Part shown: piece by piece, positions 1 through 8,436 of the stretch
Position numbering within the stretch: the first letter of the stretch is position 1
How the letters are laid out: every line of letters begins with the position of its first letter
From: Collinsella aerofaciens
GTDB lineage: Bacteria > Actinomycetota > Coriobacteriia > Coriobacteriales > Coriobacteriaceae
Assembly (NCBI RefSeq): GCF_028209885.1
Contig: NZ_JAQLEM010000014.1
Location: forward strand, 1-62,956
Direction: 5' to 3'
Length of the DNA: 62,956 bases
Translations under genes and position numbers: made by a program
Notes under the pieces: generated by a model
Databases searched by the model: none
Told to the model about the DNA's origin: nothing
The model's input: the letters and a program-made list of their open reading frames with translations, nothing else

Positions 1-20
1 CTCGGGCAGTCCTGCTCGCA

Positions 21-45
21 CGAAGGCCACATTAAGTGGCCTTCG
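21..45. terminator. hairpin, possible terminator of a gene left of the window
   Basis: A perfect 10-bp stem, CGAAGGCCAC and its complement, encloses the 5-nt loop ATTAA. No clear T-run follows on either strand. It may end transcription of a gene outside the window or be a leftover repeat. Confidence 0.4.
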
Positions 46-216
46 GCTCGTGCGGAACTCGCGATAAACCTTATGCCCCGCCCCTCCGGAGCCACACGGG
101 AGGCAGGTTAACTAATTCGAGCCCGGCATTCAGAAAAGTCAGTGCAGCAAAAAGGCGATGCGGATAGCGACATGGGCATGGTTTTCGTTGCGAGCACGGG
201 TCCCCTGGGGAGCACC

Positions 217-240
217 GTGCATTTTTGGGAGTTTTCAGCA
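217..240 (-). repeat. 24-bp interspersed repeat, copy 1
   Basis: On the minus strand it reads TGCTGAAAACTCC, six spacer bases, then TGCAC. It is identical to the copy at 57059-57082. On the plus strand it is preceded by a GGGTCCCCTGGGG-like stretch that is also seen near the copies at 57059 and 58371, so the conserved unit may be about 45 bp. Confidence 0.7.
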
Positions 241-426
241 GGCCGGGACAAATGCATACGCACCGGGCGCATCTAATTAGTCCCACGGTAGCCTTCGACC
301 GGCGATTTGGGTCGGCAGACAGGCCTCGTCGAGACAAACAAGCATGCCTCGCGCCACGTCGGACCCCAAAATGACGTCGATCTCCGCAATGCTACCCGAC
401 TGCAGCGGCACCGGCAGAGCTCGCGG

Positions 427-450
427 TGCTGAATACTCCGTTTTTTGCAC
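427..450 (+). repeat. 24-bp interspersed repeat, copy 2
   Basis: Reads TGCTGAATACTCC, then a T-rich spacer, then TGCAC. It faces copy 1. A G-rich GGGGGTAC stretch follows, similar to the flank of the copy at 58371-58394. Confidence 0.65.
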
Positions 451-646
451 GGCACGGGCGGGGGTACATCAGGATCAGGAAGGACATTCCAGCCTTTTTA
501 TGCAATCTGTAATGGGAAGTATGCAAAACACCAAGAGGCAGCATTGCTGATGTCCAAATTGAGCGCGCAGGGCAGCGGCGCGTCCGCCCTGCGCCCAAAT
601 CCAGCAGAGCGGGGACGCTCCTAACAAATCCTCACCGGCAAACAAA

Positions 647-688
647 CGCGGCTCGAGCGTTATCCCAAAATTGGCTGCCCGAGCCGCG
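647..688 (-). terminator. hairpin downstream of the amidohydrolase gene
   Basis: CGCGGCTCG at 647-655 pairs perfectly with CGAGCCGCG at 680-688. On the minus strand the stem is followed by a T-rich GTTTGTTTG stretch. It lies 23 bp after the stop codon of the minus-strand amidohydrolase gene, so it is a likely rho-independent terminator. Confidence 0.6.
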
Positions 689-710
689 CTTAACGGTACG
701 GCATGAATAC

Positions 711-2360
711 TTAGCGCTCGTAAATCAAGTTACCTGCCAGGTAGGTTGCTTGAACCTTGGTAGCCTGGAGGTCTTGGGGGTCAACGGTGAGCGGGTTTTG
801 GTCCAGGACTACCAGATCGGCGTATTTGCCGGGCTCCAGGCTGCCGAGGTTTTGCTCGTCGCCCGCTGCGTACGCGCTGCCAAGCGCGTAGTTGCGCAGG
901 GCCGTTGCCGCGTCGATACGCTCGCTCGGCAACCAGCCGCCCTCGGGCCAGTGGCTGCGGGGGTCCTGGCGCGTGATAGCCGTGTAGAGCACATTCATGC
1001 TGGTAACGGGCGTAATAGGGCTGTCGGTACCGAAAGCTTGGCGAATGCCACGCTGTTTATAGGTCGCAAACGGCCACATGATGCGGCTACGCTCCAAGCC
1101 CAGGTCGCGCTCCGGACCACCCGGGTCGAGCGTGATATGGCAGGGCTGGCTCGAGGCAACCACGTCGAGCTTGCGCAGGCGGTCGATGTCCTCAGGCAGA
1201 AGGTTCTCCAGATGCTCGAGCGTGTTATGACCGTGCTGGGGCAGGCCGTACAGTTCGGCGGCCTCCTCAAAGATTTCGAGCGCGGCATGGATGGCACCGT
1301 CGCCGATGACGTGGATGCGCACGGTGTGACCGCGCTCCGCGGCCGCCAGAACCAGCTTACGCATGCGATCGGCAGGAACTGTCAGACGGCCCTGGTCGCC
1401 CGGGAAGCGCGGATTGGTATAAGGCTCGGTGAGATACGCCGTGTGTTCGCTCGACACGCCGTCGAAGAACTGCTTAAAACCAGGCGCCGAGAGCAGCGCG
1501 TTGTTCGCGTAGCGGGTCTGCAGCTCTTCCAAGCGCGATTGGTCATCCAGCAGCGTGGGAAACAAATGGGCTCGGATGCCCAACTTGCCGGCTGCCTGCA
1601 GTTTGTCGTAGACGTCGTCGCGGATAAAATCGCAGCCCGGCATGGGCATGAGCGACATATCGCATATCGAGGTGATGCCCTGCTCGGCCATACGCCTCAT
1701 TTGATCGGCGTAAGCGCTTGCGATGCGATCCTCGCCCAGCCACTCAAGGCAGCGCGGTAGCAGCTGCATGGCAGCCGCCTCGTGAGCAATACCCGTGAGC
1801 TCGCCGTTTGCGTCCTTGTCGTAGCTACCGCCCGCTGGTGGCTCGCTGTCGCGCGTGACGCCGAGTGCATCGAGTGCGCGGCTGTTGAGCCACAGCGTGT
1901 GCCCGTCGCCCGAATACATAACACAGGGACGATCGGGGAATGCCACATCGAGCGACGCCTTGGTAGGATGCTCGGGCGGGTCCCAACGGTAGTCGCGCCA
2001 GCCCTGCGTCACAACCCAAGCGTCGTCGGGCAGGTCCTGGGAAAACTCGAGCGCATGTTGCACCAGCGCCGCCTCGGACGTGCCCATATCCATGAGCATG
2101 TACGGCGAGGAACCGACCGAGGTATGGAAGAAGTGCAGATGAGCGTCATGGAAACCGGGGCAGACAAACTGCTCGCCGTAGTCGATAACCGACGTAGCAG
2201 CAGGAGCGGCGGCGATCACGTCATCGGGCGCACCGACTGCGACGATACGGTCGCCTGCGATGGCAATCGCCAGCTCGCGGGCGGTATCGATGCCGTCTTG
2301 CGCGGTAAAGACGTTCTTGGAACGGATAATCCGATCGATATGTTGCATGGGCATCCCCAT
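711..2360 (-). CDS. YtcJ-like metal-dependent amidohydrolase
   Basis: Predicted 549-aa amidohydrolase-superfamily enzyme of the YtcJ type (amidohydrolase 3). These hydrolyse C-N or similar bonds of small cytosolic substrates, and the exact substrate cannot be read here. The metal-binding HDAHLH is at about residues 71-76. Further metal or active-site motifs are RIHVIGDGA, the HNTLEH region and FGTDSPI near the C-terminus. The length fits the family (about 540 aa). The reading frame stays open far upstream to 4064, but that part is only the antisense of the next gene. I chose ATG 2360; ATG 2354 and 2348 are also possible. It is divergent from the M20 gene across a 156-bp spacer. Confidence 0.85.
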   Translation of the reverse strand: MGMPMQHIDRIIRSKNVFTAQDGIDTARELAIAIAGDRIVAVGAPDDVIAAAPAATSVIDYGEQFVCPGFHDAHLHFFHTSVGSSPYMLMDMGTSEAALVQHALEFSQDLPDDAWVVTQGWRDYRWDPPEHPTKASLDVAFPDRPCVMYSGDGHTLWLNSRALDALGVTRDSEPPAGGSYDKDANGELTGIAHEAAAMQLLPRCLEWLGEDRIASAYADQMRRMAEQGITSICDMSLMPMPGCDFIRDDVYDKLQAAGKLGIRAHLFPTLLDDQSRLEELQTRYANNALLSAPGFKQFFDGVSSEHTAYLTEPYTNPRFPGDQGRLTVPADRMRKLVLAAAERGHTVRIHVIGDGAIHAALEIFEEAAELYGLPQHGHNTLEHLENLLPEDIDRLRKLDVVASSQPCHITLDPGGPERDLGLERSRIMWPFATYKQRGIRQAFGTDSPITPVTSMNVLYTAITRQDPRSHWPEGGWLPSERIDAATALRNYALGSAYAAGDEQNLGSLEPGKYADLVVLDQNPLTVDPQDLQATKVQATYLAGNLIYER

Positions 2361-2516
2361 CTCTGGCAGGAAATTCAACACCCCCGAGTGTACTCCCCCG
2401 CCCTTGTAACAAAACCCCAAGCGGCAAACGGCAACTTTACCAGCCCTAGCGGCAGGTGGCATACTGGAGAGAGCCTGTACGATTTTGCGATCAACCCAGC
2501 AAGGAGCAAATCGACC

Positions 2517-3980
2517 ATGACGAAGACCAAGGCACAGCAGATTATGGCGGCAACCGAGGTTCGCGCGGCAGACGACGTCACCGCGGCCATCCGAGATATC
2601 GCCGCCGAGTTTGAGCCCTATATCATCAAGCAGCGCCGGCACTTCCATAAGCACCCGGAGCTGAGCCTTGCCGAGGAGCGCACAACCTCTGACATCGCCA
2701 ACCAGCTCGACGCCATGAATATCCCCTACGAGCGTCCGCTCAAGACCGGCTTGGTGGCAACGCTTCGCGGTACCGCGCCGGATGCCTACCGCGAGGACGG
2801 CACGCCGCGCCGCCGTATCCTGCTGCGCGCCGATATCGACGCCCTGCCCGTCACCGAGCAGACCGGCGAGGAGTTCGCCAGCGTCAACGAGGGTTGCATG
2901 CACGCCTGCGGCCACGACTGCCACATCGCCATGATGCTCGGCACGCTGCAAATCCTGCGCCATATGACCGACGACATCCACGGCGAAGTCCGCATCGTAT
3001 TCCAGCCCAGCGAGGAAAACGGCCAGGGCGCTAAGCTCATGATCGGCACGGGTGTGCTCGACGGCGTCGATGGCGCCTACGCCGCGCACATCTGGAGTGA
3101 GGTCGACGCCGGCACCGTGAGCTGCGAGCCCGGTCCGCGCATGGCCAATACCGACTGGTTCCGCATCGACGTCCGCGGCACCTCGTGCCATGGCGCCATG
3201 CCCCAGCGAGGTCACGACGCCGTCATGGTTGCCGCCGAGATCCTCAACGCCCTGCAAACCATCGTTTCGCGCGAAATCAGCCCCTACGAGCCGGCCGTCA
3301 TCACCGTCGGCGAGCTGCACGGCGGCACCGCGCGCAACGTTATCGCCGGCACGGCCTACCTCGCCGGCACAGTGCGCACCTACGGCGATTCGACCCACGA
3401 GGAAATGCCGGAGCTCATGCGCCGCATCGTGGAGCATACCGCGGCAGCCCTGGGCGCCGAGGCAGAGCTCACCGACTACACCATCGCCAACTACAAGGTC
3501 GAAAACGACGCCGCCTCGAGCGAGCGCTGCCGTCAGGCTGTAATCAAGTGCCTGGGCCCCACCGGCCAAGGCCATTATCGCGGCACGCTTTCGGGCGAGG
3601 ATTTTTCGGAGTACCTGCGTCGCGTACCGGGCGTGCTCGCCTTTGTAGGTACGCGCAACCCCAAGATTGGCTCCACGTACGCCCAACATTCCTGCTTCTA
3701 CAAGATCGACGAGACCGTGCTGGCAAAGGGCTCCATGGTGGCCGCCCAGTATGCTATCGACTTTTTGGCCGAGCCCACGCAAGAGGAGCTCGACGGCCCC
3801 GCGATTACCGCGGTCGCCGAAATCAACCCCGATCTGGCCGCCAAGTTGCGCTCTGCCAAAGCGACGACCGCCGAGGCTCGCGACGCCATCCATGATGCCC
3901 GAACGGCTCGCCATGCCGCGATCAAGGGCATCCACGACGCACGCGCTGCTGCACGCCGTGAGGAGAAGCACGACGAGTAA
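2517..3980 (+). CDS. M20-family amidohydrolase (IAA-amino acid/hippurate hydrolase type)
   Basis: 487-aa zinc amidohydrolase of the M20D group, which cleaves N-acyl amino acids or related amides in the cytoplasm. It shows RADIDALPV and the metal-binding MHACGHDCH motif, an FQPSEE catalytic-glutamate motif, and the CHGAMPQ/HDAV dimerisation-domain motif. A charged, Ala/Arg-rich tail of about 60 residues after the catalytic fold exceeds the usual family length and may form a helix. The start ATG is preceded by AAGGAG at a 10-nt spacing. The frame is open upstream to 1782, but that part is a shadow of the divergent gene. Substrate not assignable. Confidence 0.88.
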   Translation: MTKTKAQQIMAATEVRAADDVTAAIRDIAAEFEPYIIKQRRHFHKHPELSLAEERTTSDIANQLDAMNIPYERPLKTGLVATLRGTAPDAYREDGTPRRRILLRADIDALPVTEQTGEEFASVNEGCMHACGHDCHIAMMLGTLQILRHMTDDIHGEVRIVFQPSEENGQGAKLMIGTGVLDGVDGAYAAHIWSEVDAGTVSCEPGPRMANTDWFRIDVRGTSCHGAMPQRGHDAVMVAAEILNALQTIVSREISPYEPAVITVGELHGGTARNVIAGTAYLAGTVRTYGDSTHEEMPELMRRIVEHTAAALGAEAELTDYTIANYKVENDAASSERCRQAVIKCLGPTGQGHYRGTLSGEDFSEYLRRVPGVLAFVGTRNPKIGSTYAQHSCFYKIDETVLAKGSMVAAQYAIDFLAEPTQEELDGPAITAVAEINPDLAAKLRSAKATTAEARDAIHDARTARHAAIKGIHDARAAARREEKHDE

Positions 3981-4026
3981 TCGATTCGCTGGCATCTCGC
4001 AGTCATAGCCACATCGCGATGTCAAA

Positions 4027-4060
4027 GCGGGGGCGGACGTTTCGACACGTCCGCCCCCGC
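4027..4060. terminator. bidirectional terminator between convergent genes
   Basis: A perfect 14-bp GC-rich stem (4027-4040 with 4047-4060) has a 6-nt loop. It lies between the ends of the convergent M20 gene (3980) and zinc-ribbon gene (4121). The plus-strand side is followed by TCATTCTTC. Confidence 0.75.
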
Positions 4061-4120
4061 TCATTCTTCAAGCGCTATTTCTACTATTTCTACCCCGTCC
4101 CCAAATGGCAGACGGCATGG

Positions 4121-5416
4121 CTACTCGTCCTGAGGTTCCTCGTCGGAGCTTGGCTCGGACGCCGACTCAGGTGCAGGTGCCGGCTCAGGCTCAGGCGCAG
4201 GCTCGGGCTCAGATGCCGTCTCAGACTCGGGCACCAGTTCAGGCTCGGGCGCCGGCTCAGGCTCGGTCGCGGGAGCGGGTGCAGGTGCCGGCGAAGCATC
4301 CGGAGCACTGTAACCCGAAGCAGCGGACTTCTTCTCGAAAGGCAACACAAAAGTCAGGACGTCGTCCTTATCCTCATCGGCCCACTCGCTTGCATAGCGT
4401 GCGGCCCAATAGCCAACGGCACGGTGCTTGAGCATCTTGCCAAAGACCGTAAGAAATACGGTGACGAAAGCGACCAGCACCAAGAATAGCGCGAGCGTGA
4501 CGCCACCGCCGGTAACAATTGCCTCAATACCCGTAGGACGATAGTAGTAGCTATACATACCGACAGAGGCAATGGCGCCAAAGACGACCGTCAAGATCCA
4601 TGTGACAACGTTGGCGACCAGGCCCGTCAAAAACTCGGGAAGGAACGAAGCACAAAACAGCTTGGTCTTGTTGTGCTTAAACGCCGCCCAGACCTTATCG
4701 AGCGAAAACGCGCTCTCGACACGCCCGGTCACCGCAAAGTGCATCACGGCGATGTCGGCGAACATCTTAAAGAAGACACCCAGAATCGCCGAGGCAATTA
4801 GCGCCAGGACAAGCAGGCCGAGCGAACCGAACAGCGCAGCCTCGAGCGCATAAGAGCCGTAATAAGAATACGAGCCCGCAGTGCCAATTACCACGCCCTC
4901 CACCAGCGAAAGCACTACACCGATAACGGGAATGGCAGCGATAACCTCGAGCACGACCGAAATAACGCTCGAAAAGACTCCGAGACCAAACGACGTGGAG
5001 CGCATGAGTGGACGGTCCATGCCGTCATCGACCTTGAGCGAAAGATCACGGCCCCACTCGATACCAAAGCCGGAACCGCACACGCTCGCAATGCAAGCTG
5101 CCAAAAAGCCGATGGCAGCTGCAATGCCGCCAATAACGGGAATAAACAACACGAGCACCGACACAACGCAAATCAGCGCCGGCAAAAAAGCGATTTGGCA
5201 TACACTCTGAAGCACGCCCGGAGTCTTAGTCATATCTTGGAACGCCTGAGCCACACAGCCCTTTGGCGCATTCGCCACGGGCGGTTGCGGAACAAACTGC
5301 TGGGGCTGAGGCTGTCCCTGGGGAGCGGGGCCAGCGGCACCGGCATTAGGAGCACCACACACGCCGCAGAACTTGTCGTTATCGCCCATGGGGGCGCCAC
5401 ACTGCGAGCAGAACAT
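4121..5416 (-). CDS. zinc-ribbon multi-pass membrane protein with acidic Pro/Glu tail
   Basis: 431-aa protein of unknown function. It begins with a zinc ribbon (CSQCG...CGVCG, residues 3-22), followed by a Pro/Gln linker, then about five to six hydrophobic segments with Gly-rich loops. It ends in a low-complexity tail of about 60 residues made of E-P and A-P pairs. The tail is encoded by a degenerate repeat at about 4150-4290, a possible site of length variation. The start was set at ATG 5416, just before the first Cys pair, with an AAGGG site upstream; the open frame extends to 5488. The zinc ribbon and membrane region resemble many uncharacterised Actinobacteria/Firmicutes envelope proteins. 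Confidence 0.75.
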   Translation of the reverse strand: MFCSQCGAPMGDNDKFCGVCGAPNAGAAGPAPQGQPQPQQFVPQPPVANAPKGCVAQAFQDMTKTPGVLQSVCQIAFLPALICVVSVLVLFIPVIGGIAAAIGFLAACIASVCGSGFGIEWGRDLSLKVDDGMDRPLMRSTSFGLGVFSSVISVVLEVIAAIPVIGVVLSLVEGVVIGTAGSYSYYGSYALEAALFGSLGLLVLALIASAILGVFFKMFADIAVMHFAVTGRVESAFSLDKVWAAFKHNKTKLFCASFLPEFLTGLVANVVTWILTVVFGAIASVGMYSYYYRPTGIEAIVTGGGVTLALFLVLVAFVTVFLTVFGKMLKHRAVGYWAARYASEWADEDKDDVLTFVLPFEKKSAASGYSAPDASPAPAPAPATEPEPAPEPELVPESETASEPEPAPEPEPAPAPESASEPSSDEEPQDE

Positions 5417-5565
5417 AGAATCATCCCTTCGTATTTTGAACGAATCACTTGGATCGCAAACGATGTCTTTAGCATCATTATTGCCCAATGTGGGGTCAAA
5501 TACTCAAAGATGACCGATTTGCAAGGTACACGGCGCCAGCAGGCGGTTCGTTGAATACGTCTGTG

Positions 5566-6588
5566 CTAGTTCGTTCCGCGGAAGCCCTTGCCGACGATCT
5601 CGGAGCTGTCGACAATCGTGATAAAGGCACCTGGATCGACTTCGCGCGCATAGCGGCGCAGCTGCACGGCCTCGCGACGGCTCAGCACGCTCATGATCAC
5701 CGTCACGCACTTGCCCGAGAAGGCACCGTAGCCGCGGCTGATAGTCGCCGTACGGTTGAGATGTTTAACGATAAACTCCTCGACTTTGCGCGGCTCGGAG
5801 CAAATGACCGTGCAGACTTTGCGCAGGTGAATGCTCTCAATGGCTTTGTCGACCACAAGCGTCTTGGCAAACAGGCCGAGCACGCAATACAGACCGACAC
5901 GCGGGCCATACAAAAAGGCCGCGATGGTCACGATGCCGATATCGACCAGCAGCAGGGCACGGCCAATCTCGAGCGTCGTGCGGCGCTTGAGGATCATGGC
6001 AAGAATGTCCGTGCCACCCGTCGAGGCGCCGATGTCAAAGACAATAGCGCTGCCAAGCGCCGGCAAGATAACGGCAAAGCACAGGTCGAGCCACATATCA
6101 CCCGTCAGAGAGACATCGGTCGGGATAAAGAGCTCAAACAGCGAAACATAGGCAGACAGCGCAAACGAGGCGAAGACGCTCCACAGGATTGCCTTGCGCT
6201 CCAAAAAGATAAAGCCCAAAACGACGAGAACCGCGTTGATAATCCACATAAAGACGCCGACGGGCAGAGTCGGGAACAGCGTGGACAGAATGACCGACAT
6301 GCCCGAGGTGCCGCCAAAAGCAAAGTGATTAGGGGTTTTAAACGCAACGATGGCAAAGGCCGTAAGAATCAGACCAAGATTGAGCTCGGCAAAAAAGCGC
6401 GGGAAGCCTGGCTCCTGGCTGCGCTTTTGGCCGGCACGCTCGCCGCGCTCGATATCGGTGCGATCAACCACGCGCTCCATCGGCACCACGGGAGGACGAT
6501 GCATCTCCTCGGCAGCACGAGATGCCGCCTCTGCCGCGGCGGCCTCAATCGCCCATGCCTTGCTTTCTGTTTCGTGCTCGTCAGCCAT
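5566..6588 (-). CDS. YitT family membrane protein (DUF161/DUF2179)
   Basis: 340-aa integral membrane protein. After a charged N-terminal region of about 65 residues, five or six membrane spans cover roughly residues 70-235, with FGGTSGMSVIL and DIGASTGGTDILAMILKR, which are typical of the YitT fold. A C-terminal soluble DUF2179 domain follows (KVCTVICSEP... ISRGYGAFSG...). The family's role is not firmly established. It is a single gene. ATG 6588 is the first Met, and no strong ribosome site is visible. Confidence 0.85.
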   Translation of the reverse strand: MADEHETESKAWAIEAAAAEAASRAAEEMHRPPVVPMERVVDRTDIERGERAGQKRSQEPGFPRFFAELNLGLILTAFAIVAFKTPNHFAFGGTSGMSVILSTLFPTLPVGVFMWIINAVLVVLGFIFLERKAILWSVFASFALSAYVSLFELFIPTDVSLTGDMWLDLCFAVILPALGSAIVFDIGASTGGTDILAMILKRRTTLEIGRALLLVDIGIVTIAAFLYGPRVGLYCVLGLFAKTLVVDKAIESIHLRKVCTVICSEPRKVEEFIVKHLNRTATISRGYGAFSGKCVTVIMSVLSRREAVQLRRYAREVDPGAFITIVDSSEIVGKGFRGTN

Positions 6589-6697
6589 TACGGCAACCCC
6601 TCGTTAACAATTTGGAAACAATGCGCCCATTAGGGTAACGCGGAACGCGACGATTGCAACCCCTAGTTAGACGAGCGGTATGACTACATCGGGAGCG

Positions 6698-6741
6698 TAA
6701 AAAAACAGCCGGCCACGCTTTTGCTTGCGCGGTCGGCCGTT
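6698..6741 (-). terminator. terminator of the amaP-DUF2273-asp23 operon
   Basis: On the minus strand an imperfect GC-rich hairpin (about 11 of 14 pairs) is directly followed by a run of seven T. It lies about 55 bp after the asp23 stop codon and is a standard intrinsic terminator. Confidence 0.7.
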
Positions 6742-6760
6742 TAACGTTTTCACAGATAAA

Positions 6761-6795
6761 ACCTACCAAAACAAACCTGTCCCTTTTTGGAAGGT
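6761..6795. repeat. CCTGTCCC-loop stem-loop, copy R1
   Basis: Stem ACCTACCAAAA (6761-6771) with TTTTGGAAGGT (6785-6795), one mismatch. The loop holds AACCTGTCCC (core 6776-6783). The right arm touches the asp23 stop codon. Member of the dispersed family described in the findings. Confidence 0.75.
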
Positions 6796-7310
6796 TACTC
6801 GTGCTGGCTGGTGCGATGCTCGTACTCCTCGGGGGTGATGACATCCTCGATGCGCAGGTTGACGCCCGCCACCTCAAGGCCAGTCATCGCGGCAAGGCGC
6901 TCGGTGACACGTGCCTTGACATCGTCGAAGATCGCGGGCGCATAGGCGCCGTACTCGATAATGACGGAGATGTTGACGACCACGCGATTGTCATCGGTGA
7001 CCTCGACCGTCACGCCCTTGGTCAGATTCTCGGCACCAAACTGCTCCTGCACAAAGTGCATGAGGTTACCCTTCATGCCCAGAACGTGCGGAACCTCGCG
7101 GGTGGCCATGGCGACGATCTTCTCGATCACACCGTTGGAATAGGTCAGCGAGTCCTCGGACTCGTCCGCTTCCTCGTCATCCTCATCCACATCGGACTCG
7201 GCCTCGACGAGAGCCTCGTCCTCGAGCGTCACATCCTCGGCTTCGGCGACGACCGCTTCGTTCTCCTCGAGCTCGGTATCGGCTACATCGACCTTCGTAT
7301 TAAAAGCCAT
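6795..7310 (-). CDS. Asp23/Gls24 family envelope stress protein
   Basis: 171-aa Asp23/Gls24-family protein. An acidic N-terminal region of about 55 residues (many E/D) precedes the conserved domain (YSNGVIEKIVAMATREVPHVLGMKG... VVVNISVIIEYG... AGVNLRIEDV). In Staphylococcus aureus, Asp23 is tethered to the membrane by AmaP, and the same neighbour is present here. It is the last gene of a three-gene operon. The start ATG 7310 follows a perfect AAGGAGG. The acidic N-terminal extension is longer than in typical members. Confidence 0.88.
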   Translation of the reverse strand: MAFNTKVDVADTELEENEAVVAEAEDVTLEDEALVEAESDVDEDDEEADESEDSLTYSNGVIEKIVAMATREVPHVLGMKGNLMHFVQEQFGAENLTKGVTVEVTDDNRVVVNISVIIEYGAYAPAIFDDVKARVTERLAAMTGLEVAGVNLRIEDVITPEEYEHRTSQHE

Positions 7311-7354
7311 GGTTCCTCCTTATGCCTGCCGCGGATGCGACAGTCGAATACATA

Positions 7355-7732
7355 TTAGCGGCCGCTAAACAGACGGCCGAAGAAGTTGACGATCCCGTTC
7401 TCGCCGTCGCGAATTTGGCCGATCACGGCGCCGATCAGCACGAAGAATGCAATGACGAGCGTGTCCCACAGGCCGAGCGTGAGCACCAACACGGCGAGGA
7501 TAAAGCCAGCGACGGCACCGAACGTGGTGTTGGGATGACGCACAGCATAGCTCCAGATGGCAGCGCCCGTACCCTTGATGAGACCCATAGCCTCGTTAAA
7601 ATCCGCGGCTGCCGCGTCTTGTAACTCAGTTGCCTCTGCTTTGGAATCAACAGGTTCGCTCGCCGGCGTGGCGCTCTGGTCAATCGTCAGGCGCGGCGTA
7701 CGAGCGGTCTTATCTTGATTGGTATCACTCAC
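7355..7732 (-). CDS. DUF2273 small membrane protein
   Basis: 125-aa protein with a charged N-terminal half and two adjacent hydrophobic segments (TTFGAVAGFILAVLVL and LVIAFFVLIGAVIG), then the DUF2273-type end (GENGIVNFFGRLFSGR). DUF2273 proteins are found in Asp23/AmaP operons. I placed the start at GTG 7732, which overlaps the amaP stop codon by 8 nt and suggests translational coupling. The open frame to 7945 is antisense noise from amaP. Confidence 0.8.
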   Translation of the reverse strand: MSDTNQDKTARTPRLTIDQSATPASEPVDSKAEATELQDAAAADFNEAMGLIKGTGAAIWSYAVRHPNTTFGAVAGFILAVLVLTLGLWDTLVIAFFVLIGAVIGQIRDGENGIVNFFGRLFSGR

Positions 7733-8270
7733 CGGAAACCTCCACGGTCTGGACGGTAGTCTTGGACGGCAAAAAACGGACGCGCGTGGTCGTACCCGGC
7801 GTGCCGAGCATGGTGTCGCAAGCTTCCTCGATGCGCTGCTGCATCGCGGTAGCCAGAGATGCCACGTCCTTATCGTCAAGCGCGATAGCCTCGACCTTAA
7901 AACGGACATGCGAATCGTCGGAACCTTGGACGCGGGCCTCGACATGCTCGATCATCACGCGATCGTCGCGCTCTGCAGCAGCCCTGGCGCACGAAGAAAG
8001 CGCCGCGAGCGTGACCTCGATATTGCGCTCCCCCGCCGGATGCACGCAGGACGGCTCGCGACGAGCAAACATCAGGCGGAAGAAGCTTACCAGCACGCCA
8101 ATCGCCACAACTCCGCCGCATGCCGTCACGACAATGCGCGGCATGGGGTCGCGCATCAGCAGCATAAAGCGATACGTATACGGCCCCCAAAACTGGCAGA
8201 CAAGCGTACCCAGCGCCACGATGGTGGCGGCAAGATACACGATCGCTAGGGCTCGTTTGAGTACGCGCAC
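7725..8270 (-). CDS. amaP: AmaP-like alkaline shock response membrane anchor protein
   Basis: 181-aa protein with two N-terminal membrane spans (about residues 8-30 and 45-66) and a cytoplasmic Asp23-like region (NIEVTLAALSSCARAAAER...). This is the architecture of AmaP, which anchors Asp23 to the membrane. It uses a GTG start preceded by GGGAG and heads the amaP-DUF2273-asp23 operon. The call is based on topology plus operon order; sequence similarity to AmaP is modest to the eye. Confidence 0.7.
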   Translation of the reverse strand: MRVLKRALAIVYLAATIVALGTLVCQFWGPYTYRFMLLMRDPMPRIVVTACGGVVAIGVLVSFFRLMFARREPSCVHPAGERNIEVTLAALSSCARAAAERDDRVMIEHVEARVQGSDDSHVRFKVEAIALDDKDVASLATAMQQRIEEACDTMLGTPGTTTRVRFLPSKTTVQTVEVSGE

Positions 8271-8329
8271 GCGGCGCTCCCTTCAAATCTCGGCTCTCGA
8301 AATGCAAAACGGTTCGCATCATTATAAAA

Positions 8330-8367
8330 GAGCCGGGTCCGGTGCTCTACGCACGCGGATCCGGCTC
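8330..8367 (-). terminator. terminator of yebC
   Basis: GAGCCGGGTCC pairs with GGATCCGGCTC with one mismatch. On the minus strand the stem is followed by TTTTAT. It lies about 70 bp downstream of the yebC stop codon. Confidence 0.7.
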
Positions 8368-8436
8368 ATCTATTCCACGAGGCTTGCATGCTCGCTTCAT
8401 TATGCCCAGATATGCACGGCTTAACCCGTGCGGGCG

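Larger units (their letters stand above)
46..646. other. gene-poor stretch with two interspersed repeat copies
   Basis: I see no convincing gene here. The short open frames lack ribosome-binding sites and family features. The stretch holds two convergent copies of the 24-bp interspersed repeat (217-240 and 427-450) about 190 bp apart. Two further copies flank the IS256-type element near 57-58 kb. Confidence 0.55.

Noticed and set aside
71..598. Small ORFs of 60-88 aa at the left edge
   Set aside because: No ribosome sites, Cys/Arg-rich random-looking products, and overlap with interspersed repeat copies.
2361..4064. N-terminal half of a 1117-aa minus-strand frame upstream of the YtcJ-like gene
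   Set aside because: It is the antisense of the M20 gene, low in family features; the amidohydrolase fold begins at about 2360.
4085..4105. Further member of the CCTGTCCC-loop family (CCCCGTCCCC)
   Set aside because: Only a weak 6-bp stem with a mismatch can be drawn; the core differs. Kept only as a possible decayed copy.
4150..4300. Tandem repeat as an independent element
   Set aside because: It encodes the E-P/A-P tail of the zinc-ribbon protein in frame, so it is explained by the gene.
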